A DNA stretch of 64,000 nucleotides from Aeromonas eucrenophila (GTDB lineage: Bacteria > Pseudomonadota > Gammaproteobacteria > Enterobacterales > Aeromonadaceae): the NCBI RefSeq assembly GCF_000819865.1, contig NZ_CDDF01000008.1, forward strand, positions 62,001-126,000, read 5' to 3'. Both the position numbers and the translations under genes were made by a program. Shown piece after piece: positions 40,181-48,513 of this stretch (the first letter of the stretch is position 1; every line of letters starts with the position of its first letter). The notes beneath the pieces are model-generated. The model was not told the origin of the DNA and made no database searches. It saw nothing but the letters and a program-made list of their open reading frames with translations.

Positions 40181-40491
40181 GGTTGGGTTATTACCTTCTC
40201 GGTGGTCACCAGCGGGCGAGCCATCTGCAGTTTGTCCATGGCCAGACTCGCTACCCGGGAATGTTCGGCCAGGGTGCCCTGCTCCAGCAGCAGGTGTCGC
40301 CACTCGATGTTGAGCCGATCCTCTTCCGCCATCAGGTCATTCTGCTTGGCGGTCAAACCCCGGGTCATGTTGGTCACCAGGATCACCGCAAAGGCGGTGA
40401 TCAGCACGGCGACGGCCAACACAATCTGCAACTTGTGGCGCCAGAGATCCCCGATGATCTCCTTGGATAGATGAACGCGCACCTCGCTCAT
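40177..40491 (-). CDS. ftsL: cell division protein FtsL
   Basis: Small bitopic divisome protein (104 residues) that forms the FtsQLB subcomplex. It has one membrane helix (about 17-39) followed by a periplasmic coiled coil with heptad spacing (MAEEDRLNIEWRHLLLEQGTL). It sits between rsmH (three-base gap) and ftsI (four-base overlap), the standard position. Confidence 0.93.
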   Translation of the reverse strand: MSEVRVHLSKEIIGDLWRHKLQIVLAVAVLITAFAVILVTNMTRGLTAKQNDLMAEEDRLNIEWRHLLLEQGTLAEHSRVASLAMDKLQMARPLVTTEKVITQP

Positions 40492-40494
40492 GAC

Positions 40495-41433
40495 TTAATC
40501 CGCCAGACGCTGGGCGACCCGCAGCACCGAGCTGCGGGATCGACTGTTTTCGGTGACTTCATGCTCGGAAGGCTTGAGGGCCTTGCCGATCGATTTCAAT
40601 TTGCGGCCGCCGGCCAGCTGCGCCTCGGTCAACGGGATGCCACGCGGCACCTCGGGTCCCTTCTCGTGCTTGCGGATGAAGTGCTTGACCAGGCGGTCTT
40701 CCAGGGAGTGGAAGCTGATGACGGAGAGCCGCCCTTCAGGAGCCAGCGCCTGCAGGGCACCGTCCAACGCGGTCTCGATCTCGTCCAGCTCGCTGTTGAT
40801 GTAGATGCGGATGGCCTGGAAGCTGCGAGTCGCGGCGTGCTTGCCCTTCTCCTTGCTCGGGTTGACCCGGGCTATCATCTCCGCCAGCTGGCGAGTGCGA
40901 ACATAGGGCTCGGTAACGCGATCGTGGACAATGGCGCGGGCAATTTTCTTGGCGAAACGCTCCTCACCGAAGGTTTTCAAGACCCAGGCGATGTCGTCCA
41001 CATCGGCCTTGGCCAGCCACTGCGCGGCGCTCTGGCCGCTGGTCGGATCCATCCGCATGTCGAGCGGACCGTCCTTCATGAAGCTGAAACCGCGCTCCGC
41101 ATCGTCGAGCTGGGGGGAAGATACCCCCAGATCCAGCAGGAAGCCGTCGACCTTGCCGAGCAGACCGCGCTCATCCAGATAGGAGGTGATGCCGGAGAAG
41201 GGACCGTGCACGATCTCGAAACGGGGATCCTGGATCTTGGCAGCCTCGGCTATTGCCTGGGGATCCCGATCGATGGCGATCAAGCGGCCCTGTGGACCGA
41301 GCTTTTCAAGAATGAGACGAGAGTGACCACCCCGGCCAAAGGTACCGTCGACATAGATGCCGTCCGGCTTGATGGCCAGCCCTTCGACGGCTTCGTGCAA
41401 CAGCACTGTGATGTGTTCAGCGGCTTGGGTCAT
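40495..41433 (-). CDS. rsmH: 16S rRNA m4C1402 methyltransferase RsmH
   Basis: SAM-dependent methyltransferase (also MraW) acting on C1402 of 16S rRNA in the P-site. The 312 residues carry the start [13 protein letters not shown], the SAM-binding [14 protein letters not shown], the [12 protein letters not shown] motif and the C-terminal [13 protein letters not shown]. It begins directly after the mraZ stop. Confidence 0.96.
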   Translation of the reverse strand: MTQAAEHITVLLHEAVEGLAIKPDGIYVDGTFGRGGHSRLILEKLGPQGRLIAIDRDPQAIAEAAKIQDPRFEIVHGPFSGITSYLDERGLLGKVDGFLLDLGVSSPQLDDAERGFSFMKDGPLDMRMDPTSGQSAAQWLAKADVDDIAWVLKTFGEERFAKKIARAIVHDRVTEPYVRTRQLAEMIARVNPSKEKGKHAATRSFQAIRIYINSELDEIETALDGALQALAPEGRLSVISFHSLEDRLVKHFIRKHEKGPEVPRGIPLTEAQLAGGRKLKSIGKALKPSEHEVTENSRSRSSVLRVAQRLAD

Positions 41434-41892
41434 TTATAGAGAAAAATCCTGTAGTCGTGGTGAGCTTGCCCAGTCATCCTCAGGCAAACCCTGAATGTCA
41501 TCATTGATCTGTTGTTGCCAGCGGGCTTCATCCCACAGCTCAAACTTGTTGAGCTGGCCCACCAGCATGATTTTCTTGTCCAGTCCGGCGTGGTTGCGCA
41601 GCGGCTGGCTGAGCAGCAGACGGCCATTGCCGTCCAGTTCGCACTCCACGGCGTTACCGAGCAGCAGGCGCTGCAGGCGGCGTTCTGCCGGATTGGTGCT
41701 GGAAAGCGTCTTGAGCTTGCGCTCTATCTCTTCCCATTCGTTCAGGGGATAAAGCAGCAGACAAGGGTGAGCGATGTCGATGGTGCAGACCAGCTGGCCG
41801 TCGCATTCGTCGCGCAGCCAGTCTCGATATTTGGTCGGAATCGCCAATCGCCCTTTGCTGTCCAGGCTGATGGCGTGAGCGCCACGCAACAA
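41434..41892 (-). CDS. mraZ: transcriptional regulator MraZ
   Basis: AbrB-like DNA-binding protein of 152 residues. In E. coli it binds TGGGN repeats and represses the dcw operon. The two MraZ/AbrB half-domains are visible ([17 protein letters not shown] and the later [18 protein letters not shown]). The start is TTG 41892, giving [15 protein letters not shown], which aligns directly with E. coli MFRGATLVNLDSKGR; no ATG fits, and GGGGA lies about ten bases upstream. First gene of the dcw array, with a promoter and its own putative operator just upstream. Confidence 0.92.
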   Translation of the reverse strand: MLRGAHAISLDSKGRLAIPTKYRDWLRDECDGQLVCTIDIAHPCLLLYPLNEWEEIERKLKTLSSTNPAERRLQRLLLGNAVECELDGNGRLLLSQPLRNHAGLDKKIMLVGQLNKFELWDEARWQQQINDDIQGLPEDDWASSPRLQDFSL

Positions 41893-41930
41893 ATTGCAGT
41901 CCCCGAAGGTGAATTAAGGAGGGCAGACTG

Positions 41931-41970
41931 CCCCATAAAACCACTTTGATCCACTTTTCCCCACCTTGAA
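41931..41970 (-). promoter_or_regulatory. putative MraZ operator (10-base periodic TGG repeats)
   Basis: On the minus strand GTGG recurs at exact 10-base intervals (+ strand CCAC at 41941, 41951 and 41961), plus TGGGG nearby (CCCCA at 41931). The series reads TGGGG-N5-TGGAT-N5-TGGTT, resembling the known TGGGN-N5 MraZ boxes. It covers the expected transcription start and early leader of mraZ. Confidence 0.65.
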
Positions 41971-41998
41971 GTTTAAGGACGAGCAGAGGGCTTTTCAA
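41970..41998 (-). promoter_or_regulatory. putative sigma-70 promoter of the dcw cluster
   Basis: TTGAAA (41998-41993), a 17-base spacer and TAAACT (41975-41970) on the minus strand, immediately before the MraZ repeat series. Good spacing, 5/6 match at -35 and 4/6 at -10. Confidence 0.6.
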
Positions 41999-42124
41999 GC
42001 AAGGATCTCGGGCATGGGGAACATATTGACGCAGCGCGGGGAGACGGCCGATTAAATGAGTTGATTTTCCACGAGTTATTGATGGTGGAATTAAATTCAT
42101 CCCATCAGTAACGGCTGAGAAATA

Positions 42125-42427
42125 TTAAAGATCAGGGGTAATGATGAAACGAAACAGCACGACCGCACACAGAATAATGCTCACTCCCACTACGGGATAG
42201 ATGATATAGCCATCTCCCGCCCGCCGGGCACGCAGGACAACTAGCTGACAGAGCAGCAGGTTATAGAGGATGAGCAGGAAAGTCAGTAGAAGATTGGCGA
42301 CAAAGGTCAGCTCCTCTGCATAAATGACATAAAGCCACATCAAGCCAAAATTGGCGAGGATCAGATAGAGCAAAAATTTCTGAATCGCCCTACCCGCCTT
42401 TGGGGTCTTTTTTACTCGTGTTATCAT
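42125..42427 (-). CDS. hypothetical small membrane protein
   Basis: Not recognised. ATG 42427 gives 100 residues (MITRVKKTPKAGRAIQ...) with AGGA about 11 bases upstream. A basic N-terminus is followed by three predicted membrane helices: about 18-37 (LLYLILANFGLMWLYVIY), 43-65 (VANLLLTFLLILYNLLLC) and 76-97 (YPVVGVSIILCAVVLFRFII). A TTG-started frame extends to 42475. It is AT-richer than its neighbours and fills the space between mraZ and the lytic transglycosylase gene, with which it is divergent. No function is assigned. Confidence 0.6.
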   Translation of the reverse strand: MITRVKKTPKAGRAIQKFLLYLILANFGLMWLYVIYAEELTFVANLLLTFLLILYNLLLCQLVVLRARRAGDGYIIYPVVGVSIILCAVVLFRFIITPDL

Positions 42428-42493
42428 GCTTATCACGTCCTGGATACCACATGAACAGTCGACAGAAATTGTCAAAAACTGTTGAGATTCATC

Positions 42494-43534
42494 ATGTTTT
42501 TATCATCTTCCCGCCAGGTCATCGCCTCCTTGATTAAATTATCACCTCGTTTGTTCGCCGGCCTGACACTGCTGCTGAGCGCCTATGGTCATTCTTATGA
42601 TAATTATCATTGGCAGGCAGGCTTTCCTACCCCCATCAGCGGGAAAGGTGCCGAGCTGGTCAGCCAGCAAACCCAGTTTCTGTTGCAGCAACAGAACCAC
42701 CTGCAAAGACGGATCACCCAGTCGCAGCCCATGATCCGCTGGGTAGAGCAGCAGGTTCGTGACCACAAATTGCCCTCCATGCTGGCGTTCCTTCCCCTGA
42801 TAGAGAGCAGTTATCGGCTGGATGTGGTTTCCTCGGCGGGGGCCGCCGGTCCCTGGCAATTGATGCCAGACACTGCAGCGCGCTTCTCCGTGCCCATGAC
42901 AGCCAGTTTCGACGGTCGTTACTCATTGCCACTGGCAACGGAAGCGGCCCTCACCTATCTCGGCTGGTTGTATCAGTTCTTTGGGCAGGATTGGCTGTTG
43001 GCGTTGGCAGCCTATAACGCCGGGGAAGGACGGGTGTTGAAGGCGGTACTCAATGGGGGAACCCGCAATCTATGGGAATTGTCGCTGCCGACCGAAACCC
43101 GCCTCTATGTGGCACGTTTCATCGCCCTCTCCCAGCTATTGGACAGGGCGGCGCATTATCATTTCGTGCTGCCATCGTGGCAGGAAGGAGACAGTATTCA
43201 GGTGTGGCGACAGCCCGGAGAGTGCTCATTGCTGAGCTGGGCGATGGCCAAGGGAGTATCCATGAATGAAGCCAGCCGCTGGAACCCGGCCTGGCAGTTA
43301 CCCGATGTCCAGGGCGTCACCAACTGCCCCATCGTCTATGGTCACAGCAAGGCCCCCGGCAGCAAGCAAAGTGAGCGGCCCCTGCTGGTGCGAGCGGTGT
43401 CACTCGAGAGCCTGCACGATCCTCTCTTGCTGCAACCGGCAAGAGGCCTGGACATGGGCCCAGGTGGTTTTAATCTTGCGCCGTTGCCGGATCCGCTGGG
43501 ATTGAATCAGACCCGCCCTCTGCTGGTACCATGA
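42494..43534 (+). CDS. MltD-like lytic transglycosylase
   Basis: Predicted exported murein lytic transglycosylase (346 residues), cleaving the MurNAc-GlcNAc bond to form 1,6-anhydro ends. It has an N-terminal signal-like hydrophobic stretch (about 18-32) and an SLT (family 1) domain with catalytic Glu about 104 in LIESSYRLD, followed by SAGAAGPWQLMPDTA and ALAAYNAGEGRV, all hallmarks of the family. It lacks obvious LysM repeats, unlike E. coli MltD. ATG 42494 is preferred over TTG 42482. It is the only plus-strand gene at this end of the lateral flagellar locus, and its 3' end overlaps the convergent PilZ gene by 65 bases. A flagellum-specific role is inference only. Confidence 0.85.
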   Translation: MFLSSSRQVIASLIKLSPRLFAGLTLLLSAYGHSYDNYHWQAGFPTPISGKGAELVSQQTQFLLQQQNHLQRRITQSQPMIRWVEQQVRDHKLPSMLAFLPLIESSYRLDVVSSAGAAGPWQLMPDTAARFSVPMTASFDGRYSLPLATEAALTYLGWLYQFFGQDWLLALAAYNAGEGRVLKAVLNGGTRNLWELSLPTETRLYVARFIALSQLLDRAAHYHFVLPSWQEGDSIQVWRQPGECSLLSWAMAKGVSMNEASRWNPAWQLPDVQGVTNCPIVYGHSKAPGSKQSERPLLVRAVSLESLHDPLLLQPARGLDMGPGGFNLAPLPDPLGLNQTRPLLVP

Positions 43535-43928
43535 AACTGTGACGCCAATGGCTGAGCACGGGGGCGAGGTCTACAGACTCTGGATGAGCCCAACGCGCGC
43601 CATAGAAACTCAGGTACTGGCCAATCGCTCGTCTGTGAGTGATCTGGCACTCCAGCACTATCCTGGGCGATAACGACAGACTGACCACATCTGGCAGCAT
43701 GAAACGGGACGGTGTCAGAAACCCCACGCCACCCGGGCCTATGTCCTTGATCACCGCCCGCCCGATACGCTTGTCGAACAGCAGACCTGACACCATTAGC
43801 CTGGCCGCAATGCCGCAGCTCTGTGACTCCAGGGGAGTGGTACCATCGTGCAAATACCAGCGGGGGACCTTGCGCCTGGGATCGTTGAACTCACTCCATT
43901 CCGGCTGTTCGGTATCAGGGGTTCCCAT
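43470..43928 (-). CDS. PilZ-domain protein, last gene of the lateral motor operon
   Basis: Probable c-di-GMP receptor of about 152 residues. The PilZ signature is seen as RRKVPR (RxxxR, about residues 18-23) and, later, KDIGPGGVGF. The usual D/NxSxxG has glycine where serine is expected, so c-di-GMP binding may be weaker or altered. ATG 43928 overlaps the lafU stop by 14 bases (alternative ATG 43940), placing it in the lafS-lafT-lafU transcription unit. This suggests a YcgR-like brake or modulator of the lateral flagellar motor. The 3' end overlaps the convergent lytic transglycosylase gene by 65 bases. Confidence 0.75.
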   Translation of the reverse strand: MGTPDTEQPEWSEFNDPRRKVPRWYLHDGTTPLESQSCGIAARLMVSGLLFDKRIGRAVIKDIGPGGVGFLTPSRFMLPDVVSLSLSPRIVLECQITHRRAIGQYLSFYGARWAHPESVDLAPVLSHWRHSFMVPAEGGSDSIPADPATAQD

Positions 43929-44862
43929 GAGTGACGGCATCCTTGGCTTGCTGAGTGGCGGCTTGGGTTTGGGTGCTAAATAGCTGTTCCAGATTTTTCT
44001 CTGCCTGGGTCGTCATCACCAGCAGCTCGATGCGGCGGTTCTGGCTGCCTCTGGGATCGGCGGTATTTTCCAGCATGGTATCCGACATAGCGACTACCTG
44101 GCCGATTCGCTCAGGCGGCATGCCGCCGGCGAGCAAGACCCGTCTCGCCATCATGGCCCGATCGGATGAGAGCTCCCAGTTGCTGTAGTTGTCCCCCGCA
44201 AACGGGGTGCTGTCGGTGTGACCCGAGATCATGACCCTGTTCTCCACCCGCTGGAAGACGGGGGCCAACGCCATCAGCAGATGGCGGAAGAAGGGGCTGA
44301 TGCGGGCACTGCCACGGCTGTACATCTCACGCTCGTCATCATCGCGGATCAGGATCCGCAACCCCTGCGGCACCAGTTGCAGCTCCAGGTTGTTCTTGGC
44401 CTGCATCTGATCCGCCATGGAGCCGATGAAGCCAGCCAGTTGTTTCATCTGCGCCTCCCCTTCGATCTTGCCGACCAGCAAGCTCTCATAACCGCCGTCG
44501 GCACCGTCATTGAAGATGCTACGGTTACGCTCCATGTGTTTGGGCATTCGCTGCCCCTCTTTCACAAACTGCGGGCTCAACTCTTCCAGTACGGAGGGAT
44601 TGCCACCTAGATCAACCGGATAGGGGCTGTTGCGGATGTCGAACGGGTTAGCCTCGCTGTCCATGATGCTGTAGTCGCGCAACCGGCTGGCGACCACCTC
44701 ACGCTCCTCCTGGCTCGATACCGCCAGGATCCAGAGCACCATGAAGAAGGCCATCATCGCCAGGGTGAAATCGGCGAAAGCCACTTTCCATGCGCCACCG
44801 CTCTTGGGTCCGCTGCTGCGCCTCTGCTGGCGCTTGATGATGATCTGCTCGTGGTTACGCAT
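43915..44862 (-). CDS. lafU: lateral flagellar motor stator protein LafU (MotB-like)
   Basis: Peptidoglycan-anchored stator subunit of the lateral flagellar motor. From ATG 44862, 315 residues: a basic cytoplasmic start, a single membrane helix about 27-48 with the ion-carrying Asp (about residue 31, in AFADFTLAMMAFF), and a C-terminal OmpA-like domain with ISGHTDSTPF. The ATG overlaps the lafT stop (TGATG), giving translational coupling. The open frame to 44886 begins inside lafT and is not used. Lateral stators of related bacteria use protons. Confidence 0.94.
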   Translation of the reverse strand: MRNHEQIIIKRQQRRSSGPKSGGAWKVAFADFTLAMMAFFMVLWILAVSSQEEREVVASRLRDYSIMDSEANPFDIRNSPYPVDLGGNPSVLEELSPQFVKEGQRMPKHMERNRSIFNDGADGGYESLLVGKIEGEAQMKQLAGFIGSMADQMQAKNNLELQLVPQGLRILIRDDDEREMYSRGSARISPFFRHLLMALAPVFQRVENRVMISGHTDSTPFAGDNYSNWELSSDRAMMARRVLLAGGMPPERIGQVVAMSDTMLENTADPRGSQNRRIELLVMTTQAEKNLEQLFSTQTQAATQQAKDAVTHGNP

Positions 44863-45719
44863 CACATGGCCCTGTTCGTCACCCAATCTTCCAATTCGAG
44901 GAAGCTGGGTTTCACATCAGGCTCCAGCATCTTGCGGCCCGAGTCGACGGAGAGCAGCGGCGTCTTGCCACGTAACTGGGCGATCAGGATCGACTTGATG
45001 CACATCAACATGCCGATGCGACGCTTGACCATCTCTTCCATGGCGTTGCTGATGGGCTCCAGCAGGCAGTAGCATAGGAAGATACCGATGAAAGTGCCCA
45101 CCAGGGCCGCGGCCACATGGACCCCGATGTTGCTCAAGGGGCCATCGAGCTGCTGCATGGTAATGATGATCCCCATCACGGCGGCCAGGATGCCAAAGCC
45201 GGGACACGCCTCCCCCGTCTTGTGCAAGGCGTGCGCGGGCTTGAGCATGTCCTCTTCGATGGCCATGATCTCCTGCTCCAGAATGGTATCCAGCTCGTGG
45301 GGAGTGATCTTGCCCATACCCAGCAGGCGCAAGTTATCGATGATGAAACCGAGCAACTGCGGATCCTCGGACACCTGGGGATACATCAGGAAGACCGAGC
45401 TCTGCTGCGGATTCTCGATGTGCTCGTCCAGCGCCTTCATCCCCTTGCTACGCGTCTCTTCCAACAGTTGATGCATCAGGGTCAGCAGCTCGCGATAGAT
45501 CTCCTTCTCCCCCTTGTTGGACTTGAAGCAAAGCTTCACCTGGCGCCACATTTCATGCATCACCTCCTTGGAGTTGCCAAGGAACATAGAGCCGGCAGCG
45601 GCACCAATGATGATGATGAGCTCAGCCGGCTGCCACAGGGCGATAGGGCGCCCCCCGGCCATCATGAAGCCCCCCAGCACACAAATGAAAATGACACCAA
45701 GACCAATCTGTTTTTGCAT
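44862..45719 (-). CDS. lafT: lateral flagellar motor stator protein LafT (MotA-like)
   Basis: Inner-membrane stator subunit that forms the ion channel with LafU and exerts torque on the rotor. The 285 residues show paired N-terminal helices, a large cytoplasmic loop (about 65-160), and the later pair with PGFGILAAVMGIIITM and AALVGTFIGIFLCYC. ATG 45719 is preferred over 45740 because GGGAG lies six bases upstream. It lies 50 bases after lafS. Confidence 0.95.
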   Translation of the reverse strand: MQKQIGLGVIFICVLGGFMMAGGRPIALWQPAELIIIIGAAAGSMFLGNSKEVMHEMWRQVKLCFKSNKGEKEIYRELLTLMHQLLEETRSKGMKALDEHIENPQQSSVFLMYPQVSEDPQLLGFIIDNLRLLGMGKITPHELDTILEQEIMAIEEDMLKPAHALHKTGEACPGFGILAAVMGIIITMQQLDGPLSNIGVHVAAALVGTFIGIFLCYCLLEPISNAMEEMVKRRIGMLMCIKSILIAQLRGKTPLLSVDSGRKMLEPDVKPSFLELEDWVTNRAM

Positions 45720-45769
45720 GGATGCTCCCGCAGAAATCATGAAGCCTCACCGCGGGGGAGAGGCGTTAG

Positions 45770-46480
45770 TTATATGGAATCGACCAATCGCTGCTTGAGC
45801 TGAAGGACACACTGTTTGTGCAGCTGGCACACCCGCGACTCGGTCAGGCCGAGCACCAGGGCGATCTCCTTCATGTTCAGTTCTTGCTGGTAGTAAAGGG
45901 AGAGCAAAAGTTGCTCCCGCTTGTCCAGGGAGCCGAGTACCTTGCTGAGGGTCATGGCCAGGTCCACATCGTCGGATTCTGCGGTCGGAGCCTTGCCACC
46001 GCTCTCCAGCCACTCTTCCAGGCTTTGCAACGCCTCGGCCTGGCTGGCGTAGGCTAGCTGACGCACCTCCTCGACCGAGCACTCCAACGCCTGCGCCAGC
46101 TCCTGTTCGGTCGGATTGCGTCCGAGACGATTGAACAACTCGCGTTGCACCTGATTATGGCCATGCACCTGCTGACGCAACTGACGGGGACGCCAATCCA
46201 GACGGCGCAATTCATCCAGCATGGCGCCGCGGATCCGCTTGAAGGCATAGCTCTCGAACTGGGGATCAGGCTCACTACCGTAGCGTCGCCAGGCCTCCAG
46301 CAGGCCCATCATGCCGACCTGCTCCATGTCCTCCTGATCGAAACTGGCCGAGACCTGACTGCGCAGGTGACTGGCGGCCCGCTTCACCAACGGCAAGTAG
46401 CGGGTCAGGATCGCCTGTTCGCCGGTTCGGGGGGGTGAGACGGTTAGATCGTCATGGGTATCCCAACCTGAATCCAGCAT
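45770..46480 (-). CDS. lafS: lateral flagellar sigma-28 factor LafS (FliA-like)
   Basis: RNA polymerase sigma factor of 236 residues that directs late lateral flagellar genes such as lafA. Region 2 (FDQEDMEQVGMMGLLEAWRRY), region 3, and a region 4 helix-turn-helix (MKEIALVLGLTESRVCQLHKQC) are all visible. It follows lafF after five bases and precedes lafT. Confidence 0.94.
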   Translation of the reverse strand: MLDSGWDTHDDLTVSPPRTGEQAILTRYLPLVKRAASHLRSQVSASFDQEDMEQVGMMGLLEAWRRYGSEPDPQFESYAFKRIRGAMLDELRRLDWRPRQLRQQVHGHNQVQRELFNRLGRNPTEQELAQALECSVEEVRQLAYASQAEALQSLEEWLESGGKAPTAESDDVDLAMTLSKVLGSLDKREQLLLSLYYQQELNMKEIALVLGLTESRVCQLHKQCVLQLKQRLVDSI

Positions 46481-46485
46481 GCCCG

Positions 46486-46944
46486 TTATTGCACCAGCAC
46501 CTTGGTGATCAACACTTCATCCAGATAGGGCTGATAGCCATATCCCTGCAGTGTGGTCGCCAACTTGCCGAGAAGAGAGGTTTGCAGGGCGGAGATGTTC
46601 TGTAGCTCCTTCTTCACCGCATCGTGGGAGCGATGGCTGAAATATTGCACCATGGCATTGCGGATCAGGGGGGTCAGCTCATTGAGGGTCTCAAGTTGCT
46701 TGGGGTTATGGGTGACCAGCGCCAGCTCCAGCACCAGATAATGGGGTTCGACGTCCCCCTCCAAGCTGATGACAAAACGCTCCATGGGTTTGAACAGCGG
46801 TGTCTTGCTGAGCTCTGGCTTGGCCTCGGCCAAGCCCAGCCAAACGGCAACGGTATCGCGCTTGAGATAAGCACCATAGGCCAGCACCGCCAGCAGGCAC
46901 AGGGCCATTACCACTATCATCAACCACTTCATGACACGCCGCAT
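46486..46944 (-). CDS. lafF: lateral flagellar FliL-like protein LafF
   Basis: Bitopic inner-membrane protein of 152 residues with an N-terminal helix (about 6-25) and a periplasmic FliL domain (MERFVISLEGDVEPHYLVLE through LDEVLITKVLVQ). FliL proteins surround and stabilise stators under load. Start ATG 46944; an ATG four codons in (46932) is an alternative. It lies between lafE and lafS. Confidence 0.88.
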   Translation of the reverse strand: MRRVMKWLMIVVMALCLLAVLAYGAYLKRDTVAVWLGLAEAKPELSKTPLFKPMERFVISLEGDVEPHYLVLELALVTHNPKQLETLNELTPLIRNAMVQYFSHRSHDAVKKELQNISALQTSLLGKLATTLQGYGYQPYLDEVLITKVLVQ

Positions 46945-46984
46945 AATATAGAATCACTCTCGCTATTGCCGGAATATGGATAAA

Positions 46985-48064
46985 TCACACCAGGGTATTA
47001 AGCCAATCCTGAACCGCACCATCGGATGTGGCAGCCTCTTCACTCCACTGCCGCCTTCCCGCCAGGATTTTGTCCTGTTGTTGCCAACGATCCCCTCGCT
47101 CCTGTTCGCCACCCTGACCGACATTCACCTCGACGCCACCGGCATGGTGAGGTGCCAGGCTCATGCGCAGCCGTTCCATCGACTGGATCAGGGCCTCACG
47201 CACCGCCGGGTTGGTCACGTTGAGCTGCACGTTCAGTCGATCTCCCTCGACCCTGACCGTCAATTCGAGACGGCCCAACTCCGGAGGATCGAGGCGAATA
47301 TGGGCCTGCTTGATACTCTGGTTGACCTGCAGCTCGACCTTGTCTTTGAGTACATCAACCAGTTGCTGGCCCCACTGGGCCGGACTGTCGGCCAGGCGAG
47401 CAGGGGCCCACTGATACTCGGCAGTGCGGGTCGGTGGCACCGGCGCCAACTGTCCTGCCATGGCTTTGAAATCGGAAGTGAGTGGATCCCGCTCGGACGA
47501 AACCTCCACTCCGAGCAGAGGTTGCAAGCTGGCTGCCAGCTTGTCGGACAGTGGCAACTTGTCACTCTGGCCGGCCGACTGGCTCAGCACTCTGGCGATG
47601 TCGGCCGTAAGCAGAACGGGCCTCTCTTTGCTCCCCTGAGCCGGCGCCACCATGGGGGGCCGCTCGGCCTCCAGCCGCTCGAAGCGGGACAGGGCACGTA
47701 ACGCCACCGACACGGACGGAGATCCGTCCTTGACTCCTTCAGTAACAACCGAAGGAGCCGATGGATCCGGCTGCTGGCGAGCGGCCAGCAACCGCGACGC
47801 CTCTTCATGACGAACGAAAATAGGTGGCATATGGGAAAAAGCGTGCAGTTGCTCCACCACATCAGGCATAGACTGATCTTTCGTATTGCCATCAGTCTCT
47901 TTGACAGTAGTTTCATCTAAAGAAAGGGAAGGTAATGCTTCCTGCTGGAACTCCAGCGGCTGATACGACTCCCCCTGCTCGTCCGGTTGACGAGAGAGGC
48001 GAGTGAAACCAGTCGGTTCCTGTGCGGGCACAGCATCGGCACCGATAAACTGGATCAGGCCCAT
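46985..48064 (-). CDS. lafE: lateral flagellar hook-length control protein LafE (FliK-like)
   Basis: Secreted ruler protein that sets hook length and triggers the switch to filament export. The 359 residues have a long low-complexity N-terminal part and a conserved C-terminal Flg_hook domain (about 245-320) with HIRLDPPELGRLELTVRVEG and ALIQSMERLRMSLAPH. The start overlaps lafX by ten bases. Confidence 0.9.
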   Translation of the reverse strand: MGLIQFIGADAVPAQEPTGFTRLSRQPDEQGESYQPLEFQQEALPSLSLDETTVKETDGNTKDQSMPDVVEQLHAFSHMPPIFVRHEEASRLLAARQQPDPSAPSVVTEGVKDGSPSVSVALRALSRFERLEAERPPMVAPAQGSKERPVLLTADIARVLSQSAGQSDKLPLSDKLAASLQPLLGVEVSSERDPLTSDFKAMAGQLAPVPPTRTAEYQWAPARLADSPAQWGQQLVDVLKDKVELQVNQSIKQAHIRLDPPELGRLELTVRVEGDRLNVQLNVTNPAVREALIQSMERLRMSLAPHHAGGVEVNVGQGGEQERGDRWQQQDKILAGRRQWSEEAATSDGAVQDWLNTLV

Positions 48065-48393
48065 TCTTGTGCCTCATCATAGGCTTGTAGCCCTTCCTGC
48101 TTATCTGACAGGGACTGCCACTCCTGTTTGCGCAGACTGGTTTCTTGCTGGCAGAGCGCGAAGGCATCCTGATGCCAGGCCCGCACCTGATCACGGGCCG
48201 GGGCCAGCGATTGCCACAACGCGGGTTGCAGACGCACATGCCCGATGAACTGGGCCAGACGCTGATCCGTCAGGCGCACTGCATCCCACTGCCCGGCACG
48301 AGCCTGCTGTAGTATCAGACGCCCCAACCCCAAGAGCTGGCGCTGGCGAGTCTCGCGTTCCGTGCCTGGTTGCACAGACCCTGTCATGGGCAT
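48055..48393 (-). CDS. lafX: lateral flagellar protein LafX (FliT-like position)
   Basis: Small helical protein of 112 residues in the position of lafX of Aeromonas lateral flagellar clusters, between the FliS and FliK homologues. It is probably a FliT-like export chaperone, judged from place, size and helical composition rather than from a clear motif. GAGG lies about nine bases before the ATG at 48393. The end overlaps lafE by ten bases. Confidence 0.72.
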   Translation of the reverse strand: MPMTGSVQPGTERETRQRQLLGLGRLILQQARAGQWDAVRLTDQRLAQFIGHVRLQPALWQSLAPARDQVRAWHQDAFALCQQETSLRKQEWQSLSDKQEGLQAYDEAQEWA

Positions 48394-48466
48394 GATGATG
48401 GCCTCAAAATAAGATGACCCTGCTAGTAAGCAAGGAGCAGGCCATATATATAATTATTAGGTTTCA

Positions 48467-48489
48467 ATGCGTTATGTTCATAACGGCAT
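48467..48489. other. inverted repeat in the lafC-lafX spacer
   Basis: CGTTATG-TT-CATAACG is a perfect 7-bp inverted repeat extended imperfectly to ATGC/GGCAT. It lies 25 bases past the lafC stop, beside an AT-rich stretch (48443-48462) that could hold a promoter for lafX-E-F-S-T-U. It may be a protein-binding site or a weak terminator. The spacer 48394-48513 has no gene. Confidence 0.5.
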
Positions 48490-48513
48490 GAATGAGGAAA
48501 GCAGGCTTCCGCC

